DNA from: Pseudomonadota bacterium
Lineage (GTDB): Bacteria; Pseudomonadota; Alphaproteobacteria; Rhizobiales; Xanthobacteraceae
DNA: 23,112 nt
Direction: 5' to 3'
Assembly: GCA_023392205.1 (NCBI GenBank)
Contig: JAEVZN010000279.1
Span: 1-23,112 of the forward strand
Position 1 is the stretch's first letter. Each line of letters opens with the position of its first letter. Positions 15,311-23,081 of the stretch are shown here, piece after piece. Made by a program: the position numbers and the translations under genes. A model generated the notes under the pieces. It was not told where the DNA came from. It was given only the letters and a program-made list of their open reading frames with translations, and did no database searches.

Positions 15311-16138
15311 GTGCGAGTTGACGAGTATCCGCCGCAGGAGCCGTTCACGGCGATCGGCGCCCGCTATCATGAGGAGGTCTTGCGCCGAGGCGCCGACGTC
15401 CGGGGCATCGATTCTCATTATGGCTACGATCCGTATCAGTCGCTGACAATCGTGCCCGCAAAGAAGCCCAATGGCGATGTGCTCGTCGCGCTTCATGGCG
15501 GCGGCTGGACGAACGGCTACAAGGAATGGATGCTGTTCATGGCGCCGGCCGTGACGGCACAGGGCATCACCTTCGTCAGCGCCGGTTACCGGCTTGCTCC
15601 GCAGCACGTTCATCCGGTGCAATACGACGATGTCTGCGACGCGATCGCATCGTTGCATACCACGATTGCGGATCATGGCGGCGATCCGCGGCGCATTTTT
15701 ATCACCGGACATTCCGCAGGCGGGCATCTCGCGGCTCTGGTGGCGTTGCGCAGGGACTGGCGGGCATCGCGCGGATTGCCGCACGATGTGATCCGCGGCG
15801 CGTTACCGATCTCGGGGACTTACGTTTTCGGCCCGCAATCGGGCCTGTCTATGCGGCCGCGATTTCTCGGACCGGAAAATGGGGGCGCCGAAGGCAATGC
15901 CTCGCCCATGACGCATGTGGCGCAAGGCGCGCCACCCTTCTTCGTGAGCTATGGCACAGACGATTTTCCGCATTTGCGCCGTCAGGCAGAGGACTTCGTT
16001 GCCGCGATGCGCGCGCAGGGCAATGACGTGACGACACTCGAACTGGCCGGCTGCGATCATCTCGGTGCGAGTTACGCCAGCGGCGAGCCGCAGGGCGAGT
16101 GGATCGGCAAGGCCGCTGCCTGGATGCGGGAGCGCTGA
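15311..16138 (+). CDS. Arylformamidase-like alpha/beta-hydrolase, candidate N-formyl-amide deformylase
   Basis: 275 aa from a GTG at 15311 with AGAGGG 4 nt upstream. The open frame reaches an ATG at 15230, but that lies in a hairpin and adds 27 residues unlike the family. An oxyanion motif HGGGW (His62), nucleophile elbow GHSAGGHLA (Ser135), acid YGTDD (Asp217 or Asp218) and CDH (His250) complete a catalytic triad. HGG-x-W plus GHSAG-x-HLA is the pattern of kynurenine formamidase and related esterases. After a NicX-like enzyme, an N-formylmaleamate deformylase is needed, and this protein fits that chemistry, although it is not the NicD sequence I know. Its stop directly abuts the ATPase start (TGA|ATG). 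An esterase role remains possible. Confidence 0.78.
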   Translation: MRVDEYPPQEPFTAIGARYHEEVLRRGADVRGIDSHYGYDPYQSLTIVPAKKPNGDVLVALHGGGWTNGYKEWMLFMAPAVTAQGITFVSAGYRLAPQHVHPVQYDDVCDAIASLHTTIADHGGDPRRIFITGHSAGGHLAALVALRRDWRASRGLPHDVIRGALPISGTYVFGPQSGLSMRPRFLGPENGGAEGNASPMTHVAQGAPPFFVSYGTDDFPHLRRQAEDFVAAMRAQGNDVTTLELAGCDHLGASYASGEPQGEWIGKAAAWMRER

Positions 16139-17647
16139 ATGGCAGATCAGGCGCCCTCCGCTGAGCGACGCGGCAATGCAGTCACCGTCACCGGATTGAC
16201 GAAGGCCTTCGGGGCCACGCTCGCGCTCGACAATGTGGATTTCTCGCTGGAATTTGGCGAGACCCATGCGCTGGTCGGTGAGAACGGTGCCGGCAAATCG
16301 ACGCTGATCCGCATTCTCGGCGGCGTACACCGGGCCGATAGCGGCAGCATCGCCATTGCCGGCGAGCAACGCAGTTTTTCAAGCCCGCGCGATGCCATCA
16401 TGTCGGGCATCGTCACCATCCCGCAGGAATTGCGGATGGTGCCCGCGCTGTCGATTGCGGAAAATATCGCGCTGGGCAGCCTGCCGATGCGCCGGATCCT
16501 CGGCGTGCTGCCGGCCATCGACCGCAAGCGTATGCGCGAGGACGCACGGCATTACCTCGATCAGCTCAATTTCACGGCCGATCTGGATCGCCCGGTCTAT
16601 ACGCTGAGCTTTGCCGAACGGCAGCTTGTCGCCATCGCCAAGGCGTTGCGGCTGAAATGCCGTATCTTCATCCTCGACGAACCGACCGCGGCGCTCGAGG
16701 ACCGCGAGATCGAACGGCTGTTCGCCGTCATCACGCGCATGAAGGAACAGGGCACGGCGATCATCTATATTTCCCACAGGCTCGACGAGATTGTTACGCT
16801 GGCCGACCGCTGCACGGTGCTGCGCGACGGCAAACTGGTCGCGACACGCTCGCGCGACACGTTCACTACGGCCGACCTGATCGAGGACATGACGGGCAAG
16901 ATGGCGCAGGAGGTCACGACCGACCACCTGACGCCGGGCGAGCCGCTCCTTGAAGAACTGGATGAACGCGCCGACCGGATGATGGTGCGCGAGAAGGAAG
17001 CCGTCGGCCTCGCCGGCCTGCTCGGCAGCGGCAGCGACCAGATCGTGCGGCGGCTGTTCGGTCTTGGCAATGAGCGCCCGAAAATACGGCTGGCAGGCGG
17101 ACGCACCACGCATTTTGCGCGCCCTGCGGACGCGATCCGCGCCGATGTCGGTTTCGTTCCGGGCGAGCGGGCGCTGGGTCTCGTGATGAACCTTTCGGTG
17201 CGCGACAACATCCTGCTGCCCTCGCTGACCCGCGACAATTCTCCGTTCTGGGTCAGCCGCCGGGCCGGCGACGTGGTGGTGCGCAAGTTGATGGAGCTTC
17301 TGGATATCCGCCCCCGCCGTCCCGAATTGCGGGTGGGGTCTCTGTCGGGCGGCAATCAGCAGAAGGTCATCATTGCCAAATGGCTGGCGCGGCGCGTGGC
17401 GACATTGCTGCTCGACGAGCCGACGCATGGCATCGACATTGCAGCGAAAATGCATGTGCATGCGCTGATACGACAATTCACCAGAGACGGCGGCGGCGTC
17501 GTCGTCAGTTCGAGCGATCTCGCCGCACTGGCGCGCATCTGCGACACGGTCCTTTCGGTTCGAAACAGGCGGATCACCAGCCGCATCGACCGCAAGGACG
17601 GGATGGACGAAAGCCGGCTGCGTGCATCGATCGGGGGAACCCACTGA
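16139..17647 (+). CDS. ABC importer ATPase, ribose type (tandem nucleotide-binding domains)
   Basis: 502 aa with two ATPase domains in one chain, as in RbsA/MglA/XylG. Domain 1 has Walker A GENGAGKST (47-55), a degenerate signature LSFAERQ and Walker B FILDEPTAAL (about 177-186). Domain 2 has a degenerate P-loop (LLGSGSDQIV), the canonical signature LSGGNQQ (402-408) and LLLDEPTHGID. This intact/degenerate pattern is normal for the family. It energises uptake with the permease and binding protein that follow. The start abuts the hydrolase stop and the permease starts 2 nt after its stop, so the set is one transcription unit. Similarity to sugar importers does not fix the substrate; the context points to an aromatic heterocycle. 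Confidence 0.93.
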   Translation: MADQAPSAERRGNAVTVTGLTKAFGATLALDNVDFSLEFGETHALVGENGAGKSTLIRILGGVHRADSGSIAIAGEQRSFSSPRDAIMSGIVTIPQELRMVPALSIAENIALGSLPMRRILGVLPAIDRKRMREDARHYLDQLNFTADLDRPVYTLSFAERQLVAIAKALRLKCRIFILDEPTAALEDREIERLFAVITRMKEQGTAIIYISHRLDEIVTLADRCTVLRDGKLVATRSRDTFTTADLIEDMTGKMAQEVTTDHLTPGEPLLEELDERADRMMVREKEAVGLAGLLGSGSDQIVRRLFGLGNERPKIRLAGGRTTHFARPADAIRADVGFVPGERALGLVMNLSVRDNILLPSLTRDNSPFWVSRRAGDVVVRKLMELLDIRPRRPELRVGSLSGGNQQKVIIAKWLARRVATLLLDEPTHGIDIAAKMHVHALIRQFTRDGGGVVVSSSDLAALARICDTVLSVRNRRITSRIDRKDGMDESRLRASIGGTH

Positions 17648-17649
17648 CC

Positions 17650-18597
17650 ATGACTTCGAGCGATACCATTTCGACGCGCCTTCTCGGCCAGATTCCGCTG
17701 ATCACGCTGATCGCATTATGCGTTTTCACCACTTTGCTCACCGACCGCTTCCTGTCGCCGATCAACCTGAACAATATTCTCGTTCAGTCCTCGATCATGG
17801 CGGTCATCGCGATGGGCATGACCTTCGTGATTATCGGCGGCGGCTTTGATCTGTCAGTTGGATCGACGGCGGCCTTGTCCGCCTGCGTCTCGGCCATGGT
17901 GATGCTGGAAGCCGGGATCGCCATGGGCGTGCTGGCAGGCGTCGTGGTCGGTGCCGGTGTCGGACTGATCAACGGCATCATCATCGCCTATCTGAAGGTC
18001 AATCCTTTCATCACTACGCTCGGCACCATGGTGCTGTTCCGCGGCGTGGTCTTCCTGATCACAGGCGGCGCGCCGGTCGAGGGCGAATACGGCCTGCCGT
18101 CGAGCTTCGTTGCGTTCGGGTCGACGCGCATCTTCGGGCTGCATGCGCTGGTCTGGGTGCCGATCATCTTGCTGATCGTGCTGTCCTGGGTGATGCATGC
18201 CACGCCCTATGGGCGGCAGATCTACGCCACTGGCGGCGGACGCGAGGCCGCCTTCCTGTCCGGCGTTCCGGTCGCACGCATCACGGCCTCGACCTATGTA
18301 GTCTGCGGCGCCATGGCGGGGATCGCCGGTGTCATGCTGGCGGCGCGCCTGCAATCGGGCCAGCCGACCGCGGGCGAGTTCTACGAACTCACTGCCATCG
18401 CCGCAGTGGTGCTGGGCGGCGCGGCTTTGCATGGCGGCGAAGGCACGCTCTACAAGAGCGTCATCGGCGTATTCATCATGATCATTCTCGGCAACAGCCT
18501 CAATCTGCTGAATGTCGATTCCTATTGGCAGCGCGTTGCCATCGGCGCTGTCATCATTGCCGCTGCGGCGGCAGATTCCATGCGGTCCAAGCGTTGA
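17650..18597 (+). CDS. ABC importer permease, RbsC type
   Basis: 315 aa, hydrophobic throughout, with about 8-10 predicted membrane helices. The family hallmark GMTFVIIGGGFDLSVGS lies near residue 55-72, and the cytoplasmic coupling stretch GGGREAAFLSGVPV follows in the second half. ATG at 17650; an upstream extension of the frame overlaps the ATPase gene and is not used. It forms the inner-membrane channel, probably as a dimer, with the tandem ATPase upstream and the binding protein downstream. Confidence 0.93.
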   Translation: MTSSDTISTRLLGQIPLITLIALCVFTTLLTDRFLSPINLNNILVQSSIMAVIAMGMTFVIIGGGFDLSVGSTAALSACVSAMVMLEAGIAMGVLAGVVVGAGVGLINGIIIAYLKVNPFITTLGTMVLFRGVVFLITGGAPVEGEYGLPSSFVAFGSTRIFGLHALVWVPIILLIVLSWVMHATPYGRQIYATGGGREAAFLSGVPVARITASTYVVCGAMAGIAGVMLAARLQSGQPTAGEFYELTAIAAVVLGGAALHGGEGTLYKSVIGVFIMIILGNSLNLLNVDSYWQRVAIGAVIIAAAAADSMRSKR

Positions 18598-18610
18598 ACG
18601 GAGAGGGATA

Positions 18611-19546
18611 ATGAAAAAGCTCAGTGTGCTGTTAGCGTCTGCTGTTGCCATTGCCGGCCTGGTCCTGGCTCCGGCCGAAACGGTCCGCGCGCAGGACAAG
18701 ACCACCATCGGCGTGGCCTTCCCGCAGGATGACAACCCCTTCTATATCGCCATGCTGCGCGGCGTGCGGGAACGCGCCAAGGAACTCGGCTGGGAAGTGG
18801 CCGCGGTGTCCTCCAACGAAGACAAGCTGCGTCAGATCAACGGCGTGCAGGATCTGGTCGCGCGCGGTGTCAAGGGCATCCTCATTTCGCCGATCGATGC
18901 CACCGGCGTGAATGCCGCCTATGACGCCGCGGCCGCCGGCAAGGTGCCGATCGTATCGATCGCGCGCGGTTCGACCTCGCCCAACCAGACCCTGCATGTC
19001 GCGATGGACGAAAAGCAGATCGGCCGCGACATCGCCGAATGGACCGCCAAGCAGATCGGCGGCAAGGGCAAGGTCGCCATGCTGCTCGGACCGTCGGGCG
19101 CGCCAACCTTCCGCAACCTCGCCGAAGGCTATACCGAAGTGATGGACAAATATCCCGACATCACCGTCGCCTTCCGCACCGACGGTCCGCTCACCCGCGA
19201 GCGTGGCCTCAAGAACAGCGAGGACGCACTGGTCGCGCATCCGGATCTCGCCGCCATCTATACTGCCAATGACGACGTCGCTCTCGGCGCGACCCAGGCG
19301 GTGCTGGCTGCCAACCGCAAGGGCAAGACGATTGTGACCGGCATGAATGGCGTGCCGCCGGCCCTGCGCGCGCTGAAGGACGGCAATCTCGCCATGACCA
19401 TCGAGCTCAACCCCGTCCTGTGGGGCCGGCTCGGTGTGGATGTGCTCGCCCAATATCTGAAGGGCGACAAGGTGGAGCCGCGTGTCTTCATCGAGCATGT
19501 CATCATCGACAGCAAGAACATCGACCAGAAGATGCCGAAGAGCTGA
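18611..19546 (+). CDS. ABC importer substrate-binding protein, RbsB-like
   Basis: 311 aa, periplasmic. An N-terminal Sec signal peptide (MKKLSVLLAS, hydrophobic core, then TVRA) is likely cut after Ala27. The mature part begins TTIGVAFPQDDNPFY and has the two-lobed type I binding-protein fold; ISPIDATGV and TANDDVALG are family landmarks. GGAGAGGG precedes the ATG at 18611. The long open frame from 18512 overlaps the permease and is spurious. Ligand residues cannot be read from sequence. It is followed by a strong stem-loop that could raise its mRNA level relative to downstream genes. Confidence 0.94.
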   Translation: MKKLSVLLASAVAIAGLVLAPAETVRAQDKTTIGVAFPQDDNPFYIAMLRGVRERAKELGWEVAAVSSNEDKLRQINGVQDLVARGVKGILISPIDATGVNAAYDAAAAGKVPIVSIARGSTSPNQTLHVAMDEKQIGRDIAEWTAKQIGGKGKVAMLLGPSGAPTFRNLAEGYTEVMDKYPDITVAFRTDGPLTRERGLKNSEDALVAHPDLAAIYTANDDVALGATQAVLAANRKGKTIVTGMNGVPPALRALKDGNLAMTIELNPVLWGRLGVDVLAQYLKGDKVEPRVFIEHVIIDSKNIDQKMPKS

Positions 19547-19558
19547 TAGACGCGAAAG

Positions 19559-19586
19559 CCGTGGCGGGCCGGTATTCCCGCCACGG
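19559..19586 (+). terminator. Perfect 10-bp stem-loop after the binding-protein gene
   Basis: CCGTGGCGGG (19559-19568) pairs perfectly with CCCGCCACGG (19577-19586) around an 8-nt loop, starting 13 nt after the stop codon. No U-run follows. Such hairpins after binding-protein genes commonly protect the upstream mRNA or cause partial termination, so the cupin and molybdenum-enzyme genes would be made at lower levels. Confidence 0.55.
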
Positions 19587-19628
19587 TCCAACCGATCACG
19601 ACAAGACTGGCAATACGGAGATCGTCCC

Positions 19629-20660
19629 ATGGCGCATGCAGCCGCCGAAATCGGCGCCGGCACACCTTACGTGCGTGAGGTTGAACAGGCGCATCTGCAT
19701 CCGCTCTGGGACCGCTACAAGCGCATCACCCCGATGCAGCCGAAACCGGCGGACACGCCGTTTCACTGGCCGTGGCGCATCACGTCGGAGCTATTGCACC
19801 GCGCCGTCGCGGAAGTGCCGATCGAGGAGATCGAACGGCGCGCCCTGATCATGTCGCATCCGGCCTTCGGCGACGAGACCGCGACCACCGGCACCCTGCT
19901 CGGCGCCTTCACCGTGCTCGATCCAGGCGAGCAGGCCCGCCCGCATCGCCATACCGGTGCGGCGATCCGCTTCGCAACCCAGGCCGATGGCGCCGCCACC
20001 ATCGTCAATGGACGCTGGTGCGAGATGAAATCCGGCGACCTGATCCTGACGCCGCCAATGGCCTGGCACGGACATATCAATCGCAGCCAGAACCGCATCA
20101 TCTGGTTCGATGCGGCGAACATGCCGCTGCTGCGCGGCCTGAATGCGCATTTCTTCGAGCCCGGCGATCCCAAGGATGAGGATTTCTGGAAGGTCGACGA
20201 AGGCGACGAACGGCGCTGGCGCGCGGCGGGACTGGCCGTCGCCAATGCCCGTACCGGCGAGCCAAGTTCGCCGAAATATCATTTTCCGGGCGATGTCACG
20301 CGCCGGATGCTGGGTGAGATGCCATCCGCACCCGACGGTTCGAAGCTCCTACGATATATCAATCCGGAGACCGGCGGCGCGGTCATGTCCACGCTCGACT
20401 GTTATGCCATGCGGCTGAAGGACGGCATGGAGACACGGCCCAAGCGCGGCGCCTATAACATGATCTGCCTCGTGGTGTCGGGACAGGGCCGCTCGCAGAT
20501 CGGCGACCGGACCTTCGAATGGTCGCAGCACGACGTGTTCACGATCCCCTCCTGGTCATGGGCCACGCACCGCGCATTGTCGGGCGATGCCGATCTGTTC
20601 ATCGTTTCGGACAAGGTGGTGTTCGAGAAGCTCGACGTCCTGCGCGAAGAAGTCCAGTAG
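19629..20660 (+). CDS. Gentisate 1,2-dioxygenase-like bicupin
   Basis: 343 aa, matching the length of gentisate dioxygenases, Fe(II) enzymes that cleave gentisate between C1 and C2. The N-terminal cupin has PHRHTGAAIRF with His106 and His108 and TPPMAWHGH with His147, the expected Fe ligands. The C-terminal cupin is degenerate: RPKRGAY stands where His residues are usually found, which is common since Fe is bound in the first domain. GGAG lies 8 nt before the ATG at 19629; the frame runs upstream to 19482 over the binding-protein gene. Usual gentisate partners (maleylpyruvate isomerase, fumarylpyruvate hydrolase) are not here, so the substrate may be another ortho- or para-hydroxy aromatic acid or an aza-analogue. 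The stop is 6 nt before the Mo-enzyme gene. Confidence 0.85.
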   Translation: MAHAAAEIGAGTPYVREVEQAHLHPLWDRYKRITPMQPKPADTPFHWPWRITSELLHRAVAEVPIEEIERRALIMSHPAFGDETATTGTLLGAFTVLDPGEQARPHRHTGAAIRFATQADGAATIVNGRWCEMKSGDLILTPPMAWHGHINRSQNRIIWFDAANMPLLRGLNAHFFEPGDPKDEDFWKVDEGDERRWRAAGLAVANARTGEPSSPKYHFPGDVTRRMLGEMPSAPDGSKLLRYINPETGGAVMSTLDCYAMRLKDGMETRPKRGAYNMICLVVSGQGRSQIGDRTFEWSQHDVFTIPSWSWATHRALSGDADLFIVSDKVVFEKLDVLREEVQ

Positions 20661-20666
20661 CGCCCG

Positions 20667-23081
20667 ATGGGCGACGATCATACCGGCAACATTGATCTCG
20701 TCGATCCGGCGCAAGCCATCGGCGCGCCGCTGCGCCGCGTGGAGGATCGCCGCTTCCTGACCGGCGAAGGACGCTATGTCGGCGACATCGACCTGCCCGG
20801 CATGCTGCATGCGGTGTTCGTGCGCGCGGTGCATGCGCATGCGAAATTGCGCGGTATCGATACCAAGGCTGCGAAAGAAAGCCCCGGTGTGGTCGCGATC
20901 CTGACCGGCGAGGACATGCGCGCCGACAATGTCGGTCCGATGCGGGCGATGTGGGCGATCAAAGGCCCCGGCGGCACGCCGATGGCGGAGCCTCCCCGCT
21001 ATGCGCTGGCGCGTGACGCGGTTCGCCATGTCGGCGAGCCTGTGGCGCTGGTCGTGGGCGAAACGCTGCCGGCCGCACTCGATGCCGCCGAAAAGATCGA
21101 GATCGACTACGATCCCCTGCCCGCTGAAACGTCTGCACCCGCCGCGCTTGCGCCCGGCGCGCAGCGCATCCATGAGGACGCGCCCGATAATGTCTGCTTC
21201 CGCTGGGCGCGTGGCGATGCCCCCGCGGTGGACGCGGCCTTCGACACGGCCGCGCATATCGTCAGCATCGATCTGGTCAACCAGCGCATCGGCGGCGCGG
21301 CCATCGAGCCGCGGGCCTTGATTGCCGTGCCGCCGAAAGGCGGCAGCAAGCTCACGCTCTATTCGTCGACGCAGGTGCCGCATCACATCCGCAGGCTCGT
21401 GACCGAGCAACTCGGCATGAGTGAATCGCGCATGCGCGTCATCGCGCCGGATGTCGGGGGCGGCTTCGGTTACAAGGGCAAACTCTATCCGGAAGAATCG
21501 GTGCTGGCCTGGGCGGCCATGCGCGTCGGCAAGCCATTGCGCTGGACCGCCACCCGCTCCGAAAGCTTCCTCTCCGACTATCAGGCGCGCGATCACACCA
21601 CGCACGCCGAAATGGCGCTCGACCGCGAGGGGCATTTCCTGGCCTTGCGGGTGAAAACCATCGCCAATGTCGGCGCCTATGTTTCAACCTTTGGCGCCGC
21701 GATCCCGAGCGCGATCTACACCGCGTTGCTGGCCGGCGTGTATCGCACCCCGGCCATCAGTGTGGACTGTACCGGCGTGTTCACGAACACCGTGCCGACC
21801 GATGCCTATCGCGGCGCCGGGCGGCCGGAGGCCTGTTACGTGCTGGAAAGGCTGGCCGACGAGGCCGCCGCCGCCTTGAAGCTCGACGGCGCGGAGATCC
21901 GCCGCCGCAATCTCATTCCGGCAATCGCCATGCCCTATCAGACGCCGATCGGGCCAAGCTACGACAGCGGCGATTTTCCGCGCCTGTTCGCGCGCGCATT
22001 GTCGATTGCCGATCATGACGGTTTTGCAGCGCGGCGGCGTGTTTCGGAAAAGCGCGGAAGGCAACGCGGCCTCGGCATTGCCTGCTTTGTCGAATCCTCC
22101 GGCGTCGCCCCGTCGCGCTTTGCCGGCATGCTCGGCGCGCGCGCGGGCTTCTACGAATCCGCCTCGCTCACCATGGAGCCGGACGGATCGCTGCGGGCGC
22201 GGCTTGGCACCCACAATCACGGTCAGGGCCACGAGACCAGCATGGCGCAGATCCTGTCCGCGCGGCTCGGCTTGCCGGTCGGCGGCATCGAAATCGCCGA
22301 GGGCGACACCGAGCTTGTGCCGTATGGCACCGGCACCTTCGGGTCGCGCAGCATCGCCGTCGGCGGTTCGGCGCTGGCGCTGGCCGCCGACAAGATCATC
22401 GAGAAGGGCCGGACGATTGCCGCGCATCTGCTGGAAGCGGATGCCGCCGATATCGCCTTCGCCGATGGACGCTACAGCGTCACCGGTACGGATCGGGCCG
22501 TCACGCTGATCGAGGTGGCGCGCGCCGCCTATATTCCGCACCATTATCCGCTGGAGACGCTGGAGCCGGGCTTGCAGGATATTGCGGTCTACGATCCCAA
22601 GGCCTTCGCCTTCAGCAACGGCGTGCATGTCTGCGAGATCGAGGTCGATCCGGAGACCGGGATCGTTCGGCTCGACCGCTATGCCGCTGTCGACGATGTC
22701 GGCACAGTGATCAATCCGATGATTGCAACAGGCCAGGTGCATGGCGGCGTCGCGCAGGGCTTCGGGCAGGCGGTGCTGGAGCACATCGCCTATGAGCCGG
22801 AATCCGGACAGGCGTTGACCGGGTCGTTCATGGATTATGGAATCGCACGGGCGCGCGACCTGCCGCATTTCCTGTCCGAATTCGACCAGAGCCAGCCCTG
22901 CACCCACAATCCGCTGGGGGCCAAGGGTTGCGGAGAAGCCGGCACCATCGCCGCCCCGGCCGCAATTACCGGCGCGCTTCTGGACGCACTGCGCCCGCTT
23001 GGCGTGACGGATTTCACGATGCCGGCCACCCCGTTCCGGGTCTGGGATGCAATTCGCGCCGCCAATTCCGAGCGCCGCTGA
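20667..23081 (+). CDS. Molybdopterin-binding large subunit, xanthine-dehydrogenase/CoxL family (form II type)
   Basis: 804 aa. Large catalytic subunit of a molybdenum hydroxylase, which adds water-derived oxygen to an electron-poor ring carbon. The N-terminus GAPLRRVEDRRFLTGEGRYV is typical. The Mo-cofactor motif GGGFGYKG is at 264-271. The active-site loop AYRGAGR is at 380-386, the form II signature, unlike the CO-oxidising form I loop AYxCSFR. The C-terminal KGCGEAG carries the catalytic Glu757. The enzyme should need a 2Fe-2S subunit and usually a FAD subunit, neither of which is in the window. No clear Shine-Dalgarno is seen, so translation is probably coupled to the cupin gene 6 nt upstream. 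Suggested job: hydroxylation of the pyridine-type substrate. Confidence 0.9.
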   Translation: MGDDHTGNIDLVDPAQAIGAPLRRVEDRRFLTGEGRYVGDIDLPGMLHAVFVRAVHAHAKLRGIDTKAAKESPGVVAILTGEDMRADNVGPMRAMWAIKGPGGTPMAEPPRYALARDAVRHVGEPVALVVGETLPAALDAAEKIEIDYDPLPAETSAPAALAPGAQRIHEDAPDNVCFRWARGDAPAVDAAFDTAAHIVSIDLVNQRIGGAAIEPRALIAVPPKGGSKLTLYSSTQVPHHIRRLVTEQLGMSESRMRVIAPDVGGGFGYKGKLYPEESVLAWAAMRVGKPLRWTATRSESFLSDYQARDHTTHAEMALDREGHFLALRVKTIANVGAYVSTFGAAIPSAIYTALLAGVYRTPAISVDCTGVFTNTVPTDAYRGAGRPEACYVLERLADEAAAALKLDGAEIRRRNLIPAIAMPYQTPIGPSYDSGDFPRLFARALSIADHDGFAARRRVSEKRGRQRGLGIACFVESSGVAPSRFAGMLGARAGFYESASLTMEPDGSLRARLGTHNHGQGHETSMAQILSARLGLPVGGIEIAEGDTELVPYGTGTFGSRSIAVGGSALALAADKIIEKGRTIAAHLLEADAADIAFADGRYSVTGTDRAVTLIEVARAAYIPHHYPLETLEPGLQDIAVYDPKAFAFSNGVHVCEIEVDPETGIVRLDRYAAVDDVGTVINPMIATGQVHGGVAQGFGQAVLEHIAYEPESGQALTGSFMDYGIARARDLPHFLSEFDQSQPCTHNPLGAKGCGEAGTIAAPAAITGALLDALRPLGVTDFTMPATPFRVWDAIRAANSERR

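Noticed and set aside
16379..17644. 421-aa open frame on the minus strand opposite the ABC ATPase
   Set aside because: His/Arg/Gln-rich antisense translation of a clearly recognisable ATPase; no family resemblance and no ribosome site. A by-product of high GC.
21684..22907. 407-aa minus-strand open frame opposite the molybdopterin subunit
   Set aside because: Antisense shadow; the plus strand has diagnostic Mo-enzyme motifs throughout.
20667..23081. Carbon monoxide dehydrogenase (CoxL form I)
   Set aside because: The active-site loop is AYRGAGR, not the form I AYxCSFR, and the context is aromatic catabolism.
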